The position numbers and the translations under genes were made by a program. From NCBI GenBank assembly GCA_964475955.1, contig CAYYZY010000171.1, positions 1 through 16,965 of the forward strand: a stretch of 16,965 nt of DNA, given 5' to 3'. The DNA is from DATKZH01 sp964475955 (GTDB lineage: Bacteria > Planctomycetota > Planctomycetia > Pirellulales > Thermoguttaceae). Below the pieces are notes generated by a model. That model worked only from the letters and a program-made list of their open reading frames with translations. It was not told where the DNA came from and did not search any database. Positions 1 to 7,442 of this stretch are shown here, piece after piece. Within the stretch, counting starts at the first letter, position 1. The number at the start of each line of letters is the position of its first letter.

Positions 1-1335
1 GAGCCCGTCGCCGCTCGAGTCCGACACGTCGACGAACTTCCCGTCGCCCGTATTGACGAGGAGGAGATTCTGCACGCGGTAGGAGGTGCCCAGGTCGCGC
101 AGGTCGATGTTGTCCTCGGTGTGCCCGTTGGCGATGAAGAGGTCGCGATCGCCGTCGTTGTCGAAATCCACCAGCCCGGTTCCCCAGTTGACGTACGCCA
201 GCGCCCCTTCCCCCGCCTTGGCGATTTGCGTGACGTCTTCCAGCAGGCCGCCGCCCATGTTGCGGTAGAGGACGGGCAGCTCGTTCTGGTAGGAGGTCAT
301 GAAGAAGTCGAGCCGGCCGTCGTTGTCGTAGTCGCCGCAGTCGACGCCCATGCTGGCGTTTTCCATGCCGTAGGCGTTGTAGGCGGCGCCGACGAGGATC
401 CCGCCCTCCTCGAACTTGCCGGTGCCGTCGTTGGTGAAGAAGAAGTTCTTGTCGACGTCGTTGAGCACGAACACGTCGGTGTCGCCGTCGTTGTCGTAGT
501 CGGCGCAGACCATGCCCATGCCCGTGCCCGCGTGATCGGCCACGCCCGACTCGCGGCTGACGTCGGTGAACGTGCCGTCGCCGTTGTTGCGGAAAAGGGT
601 ATCGGGAACGGGCTCGTAGTCCTTGGGAACCGGGTAGGAGGGCAAGCCGTCGTCGAAGCGCACGACGTGGTCCTCGTAGCTGAATTCGAGATAGTTGGCC
701 GCGTAGAGATCCAGGTCGCCGTCGGCGTCCATGTCGATGAACGAGGCCCCGGCTCCGACCAGGCTTCCGTTGCCCACGCCCGCCTGCTCGGTGACGTCGG
801 TGAACGTGCCGTCGCCGTTGTTGCGGTAGAGGACATTGGGGCCGAAGTTGTTCAGGTACAGGTCAGGGTCGCCGTCGTTGTCGTAATCGCCGACGGTCAC
901 ACCCAGCCCGAACCCGGTATCCCCCACGCCGGCCCCTTCGGTCACGTCGGCGAACCTCCATCCCCCTTCGTTCCGCCAGAGGGCGTTGGTCGGCGGCACG
1001 TCGACCACGGTCCCCCGCAGCGGCGCCCCGTTGAGGAAGTAGACGTCGACGCGTCCGTCGCCGTCGTAGTCGAACAGGGCCAGGCCGGCGCTCATCGCCT
1101 CGACGATGTAGCGCCGCCCGCTGCTGCCGTCGGTGTGCTGAAACGTGATGCCGGTCTCCTGGGTGACGTCGCGGAGCAGGACGGGCGACTCGACGGCGGC
1201 GCGCGACTCGGCGGGCGGCGACTCGGCCGCCGGGCGCGGCCCACTCGCCCCCTCCCGTTCGACGCGGCACCCGAACGCCAGGGCCACCGCGGCGCAGGCG
1301 GCCACGCGAAGCGCAAGATGCGGTCTACTGGCCAC
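1..1335 (-). CDS. FG-GAP/VCBS repeat (CRTAC1-type) lipoprotein, partial
   Basis: The gene is read leftwards from a GTG at 1335 and stays open for 445 codons to the window edge, so its C-terminus is missing. The start is supported by AGGAGG at 1347-1342, six bases upstream. The first ~23 residues look like a lipoprotein signal ending in LAFGC, with Cys23 as the candidate lipidated residue; the lipobox is imperfect because position -3 is Ala. The body has repeated calcium-loop motifs of DxDxDG type, such as FDYDGDGRVDVYFLNG and GDYDNDGDPDLYLNNFG, which are FG-GAP/VCBS beta-propeller blades. Known relatives (CRTAC1/ASPIC family) are secreted or surface-attached calcium-binding propellers, mostly of unknown function. 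The start lies inside the last codons of the upstream paralogue, 11 nt of overlap, so translational coupling is likely. The protein closely parallels that neighbour over the whole visible length. An ASPIC/UnbV domain is expected beyond the window but is not seen. Confidence 0.85.
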   Translation of the reverse strand, partial: MASRPHLALRVAACAAVALAFGCRVEREGASGPRPAAESPPAESRAAVESPVLLRDVTQETGITFQHTDGSSGRRYIVEAMSAGLALFDYDGDGRVDVYFLNGAPLRGTVVDVPPTNALWRNEGGWRFADVTEGAGVGDTGFGLGVTVGDYDNDGDPDLYLNNFGPNVLYRNNGDGTFTDVTEQAGVGNGSLVGAGASFIDMDADGDLDLYAANYLEFSYEDHVVRFDDGLPSYPVPKDYEPVPDTLFRNNGDGTFTDVSRESGVADHAGTGMGMVCADYDNDGDTDVFVLNDVDKNFFFTNDGTGKFEEGGILVGAAYNAYGMENASMGVDCGDYDNDGRLDFFMTSYQNELPVLYRNMGGGLLEDVTQIAKAGEGALAYVNWGTGLVDFDNDGDRDLFIANGHTEDNIDLRDLGTSYRVQNLLLVNTGDGKFVDVSDSSGDGL

Positions 1336-3148
1336 CGTCGCCCTCCTGACCGTTGGCCCGGGTCGAGCCCTCGACGATCGTCAGCAGTTGATCCGCGGCG
1401 ACCCGCTCGAGCACGTCGACACCGCCGCCCAGCCAGCGGACCTCGACGCGGTCGACCTGCTCCCGCCGGCCCAGGCCGAAATGGAGCCGCGTGCCCCAAT
1501 GGCTCTGGTAGCCCCGCCCGCTGTGAACCTCGTCGACCTGCACGAGATCGCCGGCCACCACCGTCACCCGGGAGCCGACGCCGTCGCGGTTCGCCCGCAC
1601 GCCCCGTAGCCGGACGGCGAGCCAGTGGTGGTCGCCGGGCGACTCGTTGCGGAGCACGGTCGGCTCGCGCCGGGAATTGAGGATCACGACGTCGACGCGG
1701 CCGTCGCCATCCAGGTCGTCGAACGCGGCCCCGCGGCTGCTCAGCTCGGGGAGCAGCCCGTCGCCGCTGGAGTCGGAGACGTTCTGAAACCGCCCCTCGC
1801 CGGTGTTCATCAGGAGGATGTTGCGCACGTGATAGGCGGTGGAGGGGTCGAAGCGGTCGATGTTGTCCTGGAGGTGGCCGCAGGCGATGAAGACGTCGCG
1901 GTCGCCGTCGTTGTCGAAATCGACCATCCCGGTGCCCCAGTTCACGTAGGGAAACGCCCCGTCGCCCGCGCCGGCCTGGACGGTCACGTCCTCGAGGATG
2001 CCGTCGCCGAGGTTTTTGTAGAGCACGGGCAGCTCGCCCTGGTAGGAGGTCATGAGGAAGTCGAGCCGGCCGTCGTTGTCGTAGTCGGCGCAGTCGATGC
2101 CCATGCTGCCGAGCTCGCGGGCCGAGCGGTTGAAGGCGGCGCCGGCGATCACGCCGATTTCCTCGAAATGGCCGGAGCCGTCGTTTTGGAAGAGGAAGTT
2201 GCCGGCCACGTCGTTGAGGGTGAACACGTCCGTATCGCCGTCGTCGTCGTAGTCGCCGCAAACCATGCCCATACCGGAGCCGGCGTGCCCGCCCACGCCC
2301 GACTCGACACTCACGTCGGTGAAGGTGCCGTCGCCGTTGTTGCGGTAGAGGAAGTCGGGCTCGAAGGGGTACTCGCGCGGGCCCACGTACTGCGGGTAGC
2401 CCGACTTGTAGTGCACCAGGTGCGTATCGTACGTGAATCGCACGTAGTTGGCCACGTAGAGGTCGAGATCGCCGTCGGCCTCGACGTCGAGGAAGCAGGC
2501 CCCGGCGCCCACCTTGTTGCCGCCGGCGACGCCCGCCCGTTCGGTCACGTCGGTGAAGGTGCCGTCGCCGTCGTTGCGATAGAGCACGTTGGGCCCGTAG
2601 TTGTTGACGAACAGGTCCTGATCGCCGTCGTTGTCGTAGTCGGCCGCGGCCACGCCGAGCCCGAAGCCGGTGTCGCCCACGCCGGCCGCCTCGGTCACGT
2701 CGACGAACCGCCAATCGCCCTGGTTGCGGTAAAGGGCGTTTCGCGGGGGCACATCGGCCTCGGCTCCCGGCAGGGGGGCGCCGTTGAGGAAGTAGACGTC
2801 GACGCGGCCGTCGCCGTCGTAGTCAAAGAGGGCCAGGCCGGCGGTCACGGTTTCCATGATGTACCGCCGGCCGGAGCTTCCGTCGGTGTGGACGAAGTCG
2901 ATGCCGGTCTCGCGCGTGACGTCGCGAAGCCGGATGGGGCTGGCCGGCTGCTGCTGCTGCTGCTCCTGCTCTTTGCCGGCGTGAAGACCTTCCTGAGGGA
3001 CCGACGCGCGCGGCTGGCGGAGACGATGGCCGATCCAAACCGCGGCCAGCACCGCGGCCAGCACCGCGGCGAGCGCCAAGCCGCCGACGGCCCAGCCCTT
3101 CACACCGGCAGCATAACATCTACCGCACCTGCGGACCGGACTGCGCAT
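1325..3148 (-). CDS. CRTAC1-type protein: FG-GAP repeats plus ASPIC/UnbV domain, membrane-anchored
   Basis: About 607 residues. A hydrophobic stretch at roughly residues 20-40 (Ala/Leu/Val-rich, followed by HRLR) looks like an uncleaved signal anchor, and there is a short Gln run (QEQQQQQ) near residue 60. From about residue 72 come FG-GAP/VCBS blades with at least seven DxDxDG-type calcium loops, for example DYDGDGRVD, DYDNDGDQD, DYDDDGDTD, DFDNDGDRD and DLDGDGRVD. The last ~90 residues match the ASPIC/UnbV pattern (NRDGVGSRVTV, HSGRGYQSHWGTRLHFGLG, VEVRWLGG). The start is uncertain: TTG at 3151, ATG at 3148 and GTG at 3103 are all in frame and none has a close ribosome site; all keep the anchor. 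It is the first gene of a two-gene unit with its paralogue at 1-1335, and a consensus -10 lies about 400 nt upstream. The propeller faces the periplasm or outside; its ligand is unknown. Confidence 0.9.
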   Translation of the reverse strand: MRSPVRRCGRCYAAGVKGWAVGGLALAAVLAAVLAAVWIGHRLRQPRASVPQEGLHAGKEQEQQQQQPASPIRLRDVTRETGIDFVHTDGSSGRRYIMETVTAGLALFDYDGDGRVDVYFLNGAPLPGAEADVPPRNALYRNQGDWRFVDVTEAAGVGDTGFGLGVAAADYDNDGDQDLFVNNYGPNVLYRNDGDGTFTDVTERAGVAGGNKVGAGACFLDVEADGDLDLYVANYVRFTYDTHLVHYKSGYPQYVGPREYPFEPDFLYRNNGDGTFTDVSVESGVGGHAGSGMGMVCGDYDDDGDTDVFTLNDVAGNFLFQNDGSGHFEEIGVIAGAAFNRSARELGSMGIDCADYDNDGRLDFLMTSYQGELPVLYKNLGDGILEDVTVQAGAGDGAFPYVNWGTGMVDFDNDGDRDVFIACGHLQDNIDRFDPSTAYHVRNILLMNTGEGRFQNVSDSSGDGLLPELSSRGAAFDDLDGDGRVDVVILNSRREPTVLRNESPGDHHWLAVRLRGVRANRDGVGSRVTVVAGDLVQVDEVHSGRGYQSHWGTRLHFGLGRREQVDRVEVRWLGGGVDVLERVAADQLLTIVEGSTRANGQEGDGGQ

Positions 3149-3196
3149 CAACCGTGGGCTCCCAGGTTACGATGAAGTCAACTTCCCGTCTTCGTC

Positions 3197-3244
3197 GTGC
3201 TTCTCAAGGCGGCCGTACGGACCGAAGATGCAATGCCTGAGCAC
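3197..3244 (-). promoter_or_regulatory. Possible structured leader element upstream of FG-GAP operon
   Basis: On the minus strand the ends pair as GTGCT with AGCAC (plus-strand 3240-3244 and 3197-3201), followed inward by an AGGC/GCCT stem (plus 3235-3238 and 3207-3210) and a small CGG/CCG-rich inner stem. It would sit ~50 nt before the FG-GAP start in a transcript begun near 3543. I recognise no known riboswitch class. It may be chance folding of GC-rich sequence. Confidence 0.25.
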
Positions 3245-3549
3245 GGGGCCCCGCGCCCGTCTCAAAGGGCCGCTACAGACCACTGCCGGCCGGTCGGTGA
3301 TGGTCAGCAGGCCCTCTCCCCGCCAGCGGCGAGCCCGAGACCGTGCTTCCTCATCGGATGGATCGGTCGAGCACCGGCCGTCGGGCAAGTCGTCCTGCCG
3401 AAACCTCCGCCACCGGCGTTCCGCGGGCAACGGCCCGACCTTTCCCAGTTCGTTTCCCTTCGGGCTTCCTCTTCCGACCGCTGCATTTCGACATCTTCGG
3501 CCACCCTCGGACTGACTGTCCGGGCTGCGCGCCGCTGCCGACATCCACG

Positions 3550-3582
3550 ATTATAGCGGCCGAATAACTGAGAGGCCCTCAG
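3550..3582 (-). promoter_or_regulatory. Candidate promoter with overlapping inverted repeat, firing toward FG-GAP operon
   Basis: The minus strand has a perfect TATAAT at 3555-3550. No good -35 hexamer lies 16-18 nt upstream; instead there is an inverted repeat CTGAG-GGCCT-CTCAG (plus 3568-3582) covering that region. A perfect -10 with an inverted repeat in place of the -35 is what an activator- or repressor-controlled promoter can look like. Start would be near 3543, giving a ~395-nt leader before the FG-GAP gene at 3148. Confidence 0.4.
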
Positions 3583-4058
3583 AACCCCCCGTTTGAGGCA
3601 TCGGGGTGGGTAGAGTTATCCGGGCGTCGCGCATCGCAGAGATCGGATTGGCGCGGATCTCGACCGTGCCGCCGTCAAGCTCCTCTCGGTGCGTCCGAAT
3701 CCACCGCGTCGCCAGCTCGGCAAAAGGCGAGTGCGTCGCCGCGGAATGAACCGAAGCCGATCGTCGATCCTGGCGGTGCCGCGTCGCTCCGATACGGCAT
3801 CTGGAGGGGCCCCCAATCACCAACCGCTTGCCAGCCGGCGTGCAACGGGCCCCTGCCGTGAACCCGGCCCGCGGTTCGCGCGTCTTGTGAGAGCCCGGGG
3901 CACTCGACCGGTGTCGGGATGGCGGTTTCGGGGCGGGGCGCGGGCGTTGTGTCCGGCGTCGCGGGGGCGCGTTGGCGCCCCCGGTCACGCCAAGCGGGGG
4001 TGCGAGCTCGCGTCTCGGCTGGCGGCCCTCCGGGCGGGGCCTGGGCCGGCGGGGGGAG

Positions 4059-4087
4059 TCGTCAGGGCCGGGCGGAGGGGGTATACT
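4059..4087 (+). promoter_or_regulatory. Candidate sigma-70 type promoter for leuCD
   Basis: TCGTCA at 4059-4064 (4 of 6 to TTGACA), a 17-nt spacer, and TATACT at 4082-4087 (5 of 6 to TATAAT). The predicted start near 4094 leaves a leader of ~65 nt before the leuC ATG. I see no leader peptide rich in Leu codons and no T-box-like element in it. Confidence 0.5.
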
Positions 4088-4159
4088 CGTGGGTTTACCA
4101 GCGCGGGCGGCGGACTGTGCGAGGCGCCCCGCCCTGTTCTCGATGAGCAAGTGAGCACG

Positions 4160-5575
4160 ATGGCCGGAGAGAATCGTCCTCGAACGATGTTCGAGAAGAT
4201 CTGGGACGCCCACTGCGTCCACGCGGAACCGGGACGGCAGACCGTCCTCTACATCGACCTGCACCTGGTGCACGAGGTGACCAGCCCCCAGGCGTTCGAG
4301 GGCCTGCGCCTGGCCGGACGTAGGGTGCGCCGGCCGGAGCGCACGGTGGCCACCGTGGATCACAACGTGCCGACCACCGACCGGTCGCTGCCCATCGCCG
4401 ACCCGATTTCCAGGCAGCAGATCGACACGCTGCGGGAGAACTGCCGCCAGTTCGGCGTGCGATTGTACGACGTATCGGATGCGAACCAGGGAATCGTCCA
4501 CGTGATCGGGCCCGAGCTGGGGCTGACGCAGCCGGGGATGACCATCGTTTGCGGCGACAGCCACACCGCCACGCACGGCGCCCTGGGCGCCCTGGCGTTC
4601 GGCATCGGCACCAGCGAGGTCGAGCACGTGCTGACCACGCAAACGCTCTTGCAGCACAAGCCGAAGACGCTGGGCATCCGCGTCGACGGCCGCCTCGGCC
4701 CCGGCGTGGGCGCCAAGGACCTCATCCTCTACCTCATCGGCCGGATCACCACCCAGGGCGGAACCGGCCACGTGATCGAGTACACCGGCGAGGCGATCCG
4801 GTCGCTCTCGATGGAGGGGCGGATGACCGTCTGCAACATGTCGATCGAGGCCGGCGCCCGGGCGGGGCTCATCGCCCCCGACCAGACCACCTACGACTAT
4901 CTGCGCGGACGCCCCTTCGCGCCGGACGACTTCGACGCCGCCGTGGCCGCGTGGAGCGAATTGCCCAGCGACGACGGGGCGGAGTACGACCGCACGGAGA
5001 CGTTCCGCGCAGCCGACGTCGGCCCGCAGGTCACCTGGGGCACGAACCCGGGGCAGGTGGTCGGCGTCGACGGCGCCGTGCCCGCGCCGGACGACTTCGC
5101 CGACGAGACCGACCGCACGGCCGCCGCCGGCGCGCTTGAGTACATGGGCCTGGAAGCCGGCACGCCGGTTCAGTCGATCGCCGTGGATCGGGTGTTCATC
5201 GGCTCGTGTACCAACGGGCGCATCGAGGACCTGAGGGAGGCCGCCGCGGCGGCGCGGGGTTACAGGGTCGCCTCGGGCGTCGACGCGATGGTGGTTCCGG
5301 GGAGCGGGCCGGTGAAGCGGCAGGCCGAGGCCGAAGGGCTCGACCGGGTGTTCACCGAGGCCGGCTTCGAATGGCGCGAGCCGGGCTGTAGCATGTGCCT
5401 GGCCATGAACCCCGACAAGCTGGAGCCCGGCCAGCGGTGCGCGTCGACCAGCAACCGCAACTTCGAAGGCCGCCAGGGCAAGGGCGGCCGCACCCACCTC
5501 GTCTCGCCCGCCATGGCCGCCGCCGCCGCCGTCGCCAAGCATTTCGTCGACATTCGCCAATGGATTTTCAAGTAG
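4160..5575 (+). CDS. leuC: 3-isopropylmalate dehydratase, large subunit
   Basis: 471 residues, the usual length for LeuC. Together with LeuD it isomerises 2-isopropylmalate to 3-isopropylmalate in cytoplasmic leucine biosynthesis. The three [4Fe-4S] ligands of the aconitase family are present: Cys350 in GSCTNGR, and Cys410 and Cys413 in GCSMC. Other family signatures are the substrate-loop CGDSHTATHGALGALAFGIG at ~131-150, DHNVPT near residue 71, TQGGTGHVIEYTG, and SNRNFEGRQGKGG near the end. The frame is open well upstream of 4160, but homology begins with TMFEKIWDAH, so the ATG at 4160 was chosen; an in-frame GTG at 4151 is possible. The ribosome site is weak. leuD follows after 113 nt. Nothing looks degenerate. 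Confidence 0.97.
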   Translation: MAGENRPRTMFEKIWDAHCVHAEPGRQTVLYIDLHLVHEVTSPQAFEGLRLAGRRVRRPERTVATVDHNVPTTDRSLPIADPISRQQIDTLRENCRQFGVRLYDVSDANQGIVHVIGPELGLTQPGMTIVCGDSHTATHGALGALAFGIGTSEVEHVLTTQTLLQHKPKTLGIRVDGRLGPGVGAKDLILYLIGRITTQGGTGHVIEYTGEAIRSLSMEGRMTVCNMSIEAGARAGLIAPDQTTYDYLRGRPFAPDDFDAAVAAWSELPSDDGAEYDRTETFRAADVGPQVTWGTNPGQVVGVDGAVPAPDDFADETDRTAAAGALEYMGLEAGTPVQSIAVDRVFIGSCTNGRIEDLREAAAAARGYRVASGVDAMVVPGSGPVKRQAEAEGLDRVFTEAGFEWREPGCSMCLAMNPDKLEPGQRCASTSNRNFEGRQGKGGRTHLVSPAMAAAAAVAKHFVDIRQWIFK

Positions 5576-5586
5576 ACCATCACCCC

Positions 5587-5663
5587 CGTAGCATATCCTC
5601 GGCACAGTCGTAGTCGTAGTAGTCGTAGCATATCCGCCTTATAGCATACCTGCCGCCGAGGAT
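5587..5663 (+). repeat. Repeat cluster and stem in leuC-leuD spacer
   Basis: CGTAGCATATCC occurs at 5587-5598 and again at 5624-5635, with a third related copy TAGCATACC at 5642-5650. Between the first two lies a microsatellite-like run built from AGTCGT and AGT units. The cluster is enclosed by an imperfect inverted repeat: ATCCTCGGCA at 5595-5604 and TGCCGCCGAGGAT at 5651-5663, which pair if three bases bulge. It could fold in the mRNA just upstream of the leuD ribosome site, or be a slippage product or operator. Confidence 0.6.
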
Positions 5664-5688
5664 CCAGGTCCAGGAGCCAGTCACGACC

Positions 5689-6282
5689 ATGCAACCCTTC
5701 GTCAAGCACACGGGCCGGGTCGCCCTGATGGACCGGTCCAACGTCGACACGGACCAGATCATTCCCAAGCAGTTCCTCAAGCGGATCGAGCGGACCGGGT
5801 TCGGCCGGTTCCTCTTCTACGACTGGCGATACCGCGACGATGGCTCGCCCAATCCCGACTTCGAGCTGAACCGGCCCGAATACGCGGCGGCCAGCATCCT
5901 GGTCGCGCGCCGCAACTTCGGCTGCGGCTCGAGCCGCGAGCACGCGCCGTGGGCGCTGGGCGATTACGGCTTCCGCGTGCTGATCGCGCCCAGCTTCGCC
6001 GACATCTTCTTCAACAACTGCTTCAAGAACGGCATGCTGCCCATCACGCTCGACGAGGCGACGGTCGACGACCTCTTCGCCCGCGCGGCCGCTCACCCCG
6101 GCTACCAGCTCACGGTCGACCTGGAGTCGTCGACGATCACCGACGACGACGGGCTTACGCTCGAGTTCGAGGTCGACGCGTTTCGCCGCCGCTGCCTGCT
6201 CGAGGGTCTCGACGACATCGCCCTCACGCTCCAGCACGAGCCCGACATCGCCGCCTACGAGAAAGCGCGGGGCATCGCGTAG
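5689..6282 (+). CDS. leuD: 3-isopropylmalate dehydratase, small subunit
   Basis: 197 residues, normal for LeuD, the aconitase swivel-domain subunit that completes the active site of LeuC. Family motifs are plain: NVDTDQIIPKQFLKRIERTGFG near residues 18-40 and NFGCGSSREHAPWAL at ~76-90, which carries the substrate-binding SSRE. The ATG at 5689 has AGGAG at 5672-5676, a longer spacing than ideal (12 nt). It forms an operon with leuC. A hairpin five bases past its stop probably marks the end of the unit. Confidence 0.97.
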   Translation: MQPFVKHTGRVALMDRSNVDTDQIIPKQFLKRIERTGFGRFLFYDWRYRDDGSPNPDFELNRPEYAAASILVARRNFGCGSSREHAPWALGDYGFRVLIAPSFADIFFNNCFKNGMLPITLDEATVDDLFARAAAHPGYQLTVDLESSTITDDDGLTLEFEVDAFRRRCLLEGLDDIALTLQHEPDIAAYEKARGIA

Positions 6283-6286
6283 CGGC

Positions 6287-6310
6287 GGCAAGAGGAGCGT
6301 GCCCCTTGCC
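6287..6310 (+). terminator. Terminator-like hairpin after leuD
   Basis: GGCAAGAGG at 6287-6295 pairs with CCCCTTGCC at 6302-6310 (8 of 9 pairs, one A-C mismatch), loop AGCGTG. It starts 5 nt after the leuD stop. There is no T-run behind it, so Rho-independent termination is not certain. Confidence 0.45.
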
Positions 6311-6425
6311 CGTCAGGCCCTTTCGCGCCCTCCCGCGCTCTTCGCGGCAATTGCTTCCCTGCGGGTCGCTCGCTGCCGCCCGACGATTTGCGTTCCGCCA
6401 AGCCGCCACGCCGTCTCCAGCCAGC

Positions 6426-6453
6426 TTGCGTCGCGGGCCGGTTTTGGTACGAT
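6426..6453 (+). promoter_or_regulatory. Candidate promoter for the TIM-barrel gene
   Basis: TTGCGT at 6426-6431, a 16-nt spacer, and TACGAT at 6448-6453 (4 of 6 to TATAAT). The start would be near 6460, about 114 nt before the ATG. The same -35 hexamer TTGCGT is found before the gene at 9745. Confidence 0.35.
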
Positions 6454-6573
6454 GGCGGCCGGTCGCGTCCCCTTGCCGGACCACGGCCTTGTTCGTTTCG
6501 CCTGGCGGTCGAAGATCGTCGGGCGGTGTGCCGGACCGCGCCGCGTGGAACCCCCCTTTCGATCGAGCTTGTC

Positions 6574-7398
6574 ATGAAATTCGCCATCTGCAACGAGACG
6601 TTCCGGGACTGGCCCTTCGAGAAGGCGTTCGCGTTTGCCGCCGAGTGCGGGTACACGGGGTTGGAGATCGCCCCGTTCACCATTTCCGACTACGCGACCG
6701 ACATCTCGGCGGAGAAGCGGGCCGAGGTCCGGCGGCAAGCCGAGGCGGCGGGACTGGAAATCGTGGGCCTGCACTGGCTTCTGGCCAAGACGGAAGGGCT
6801 TTACGTGACCAGCCCCGATGCGGAGGTCCGCGGCAAAACGGCCACCTACCTGGGCGAGCTCGCCCGGCTCTGTGCCGACCTGGGGGGCCACGTAATGGTG
6901 TTCGGTTCCCCCCAGCAGAGGAATCTGCTCCCCGGCGTGACGCACGACGAGGCCATGCAGCACGCGGCCGACGTGATCCGGGCGGCCGTTCCGGTGTTGG
7001 AGGAGACGGGCGTCACGCTCGCGCTGGAGCCCCTGGCCCCCGCCGAGACCGACTTCATGCAGACGGCCGCCGACGCCGTCCGGTTGGCCGAGACGGTCGG
7101 TTCGGCCAACGTCCGGCTGCACCTCGACTGCAAGGCCATGTCTTCCGAATCGACCCCCATCCCCGAACTCATCCGGCGTCACCGGTCGCTTCTGGCCCAT
7201 TTCCACGCCAACGACCCCAACCTCCAGGGGCCCGGCTTCGGGGACCTCGATTTCCTGCCGATTCTCGAAACGCTGGGAGAGATCGACTATCGCGGGTGGG
7301 TCTCGGTCGAGGTGTTCGACTACAGCCCGGGCGTCGAGCGGCTTGCGGCCGAGAGCATTCGATATATGCAGGACTGCCTCGAGAAGCTGGCAGGGTAG
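6574..7398 (+). CDS. Sugar phosphate isomerase/epimerase family, TIM barrel (AP_endonuc_2-like)
   Basis: 274 residues, the usual length of xylose-isomerase-like TIM barrels. The N-terminus MKFAICNETF and GYTGLEIAP (Glu31) fit strands 1 and 2. A metal-binding tetrad typical of the ketose-epimerase branch can be placed: Glu152 (LALEP), Asp185 (HLDCK), His211 (HFHAN) and Glu246 (VSVEV). This implies a divalent-metal-dependent isomerisation or epimerisation of a sugar or cyclitol in the cytoplasm, but the substrate cannot be told from sequence. No sugar transporter or kinase lies nearby. The frame is open upstream of 6574, but homology begins at the chosen ATG, which has only a weak ribosome site. 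Confidence 0.88.
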   Translation: MKFAICNETFRDWPFEKAFAFAAECGYTGLEIAPFTISDYATDISAEKRAEVRRQAEAAGLEIVGLHWLLAKTEGLYVTSPDAEVRGKTATYLGELARLCADLGGHVMVFGSPQQRNLLPGVTHDEAMQHAADVIRAAVPVLEETGVTLALEPLAPAETDFMQTAADAVRLAETVGSANVRLHLDCKAMSSESTPIPELIRRHRSLLAHFHANDPNLQGPGFGDLDFLPILETLGEIDYRGWVSVEVFDYSPGVERLAAESIRYMQDCLEKLAG

Positions 7399-7442
7399 CC
7401 TCGGCGGGGGGCGAGCGAGGCCGACCGCTGCCATTCTGGCAG
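7398..7442 (+). terminator. Two hairpins directly after the TIM-barrel gene
   Basis: GCCTCG (7398-7403) pairs with CGAGGC (7416-7421), beginning at the last base of the stop codon, and CTGCCA (7428-7433) pairs with TGGCAG (7437-7442) around a TTC loop. Neither is followed by a clear T-run. Placement suggests a transcript end. Confidence 0.4.

Larger units (their letters stand above)
3149..4159. other. 1-kb non-coding gap between divergent units
   Basis: No convincing gene lies between the FG-GAP pair (leftward) and leuC (rightward). Open frames exist on both strands but are Arg/Pro-rich, overlap each other and have less G/C at third positions than the real genes nearby. What can be seen: a TATAAT on the minus strand at 3550-3555, a structured stretch at 3197-3244 in the presumed leader, a perfect 8-bp GC hairpin at 3963-3982 (GGGGGCGC, loop GTTG), and a -35/-10 pair at 4059-4087 for leuC. 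A minus-strand open stretch ending at 3551 could be a gene remnant but matches no family I recognise. Confidence 0.6.

Noticed and set aside
121..1680. Long plus-strand open frame opposite the FG-GAP genes
   Set aside because: Composed of Val/Ala/Asp repeats that mirror the calcium-loop codons on the other strand; no domain, and the minus-strand proteins are clearly real.
1625..3175. Second long plus-strand open frame opposite the FG-GAP genes
   Set aside because: Same mirror effect of GTC/GTT repeats; Val/Glu-rich low-complexity product.
3167..3544. 125-codon minus-strand frame starting next to the TATAAT
   Set aside because: Very Arg-rich, lower third-position GC than the real genes and no domain; more likely a leader or non-coding RNA region.
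3551..3830. Minus-strand open stretch including ELATRWIRTHREELDGG, possible gene fragment
   Set aside because: It reads somewhat like protein, but matches no family I recognise, has no start of its own and its frame continues into antisense of leuC. Left as unassigned; a translated search of 3551-3830 would decide.
3963..3982. Perfect GGGGGCGC/GCGCCCCC hairpin as a terminator
   Set aside because: No T-run follows and no gene ends nearby on either strand.
4318..4345. GTAG followed by GTGCGC/GCGCAC hairpin, another REP-like site
   Set aside because: It lies inside leuC, where the codons encode a well conserved segment, so the palindrome is best explained by coding.
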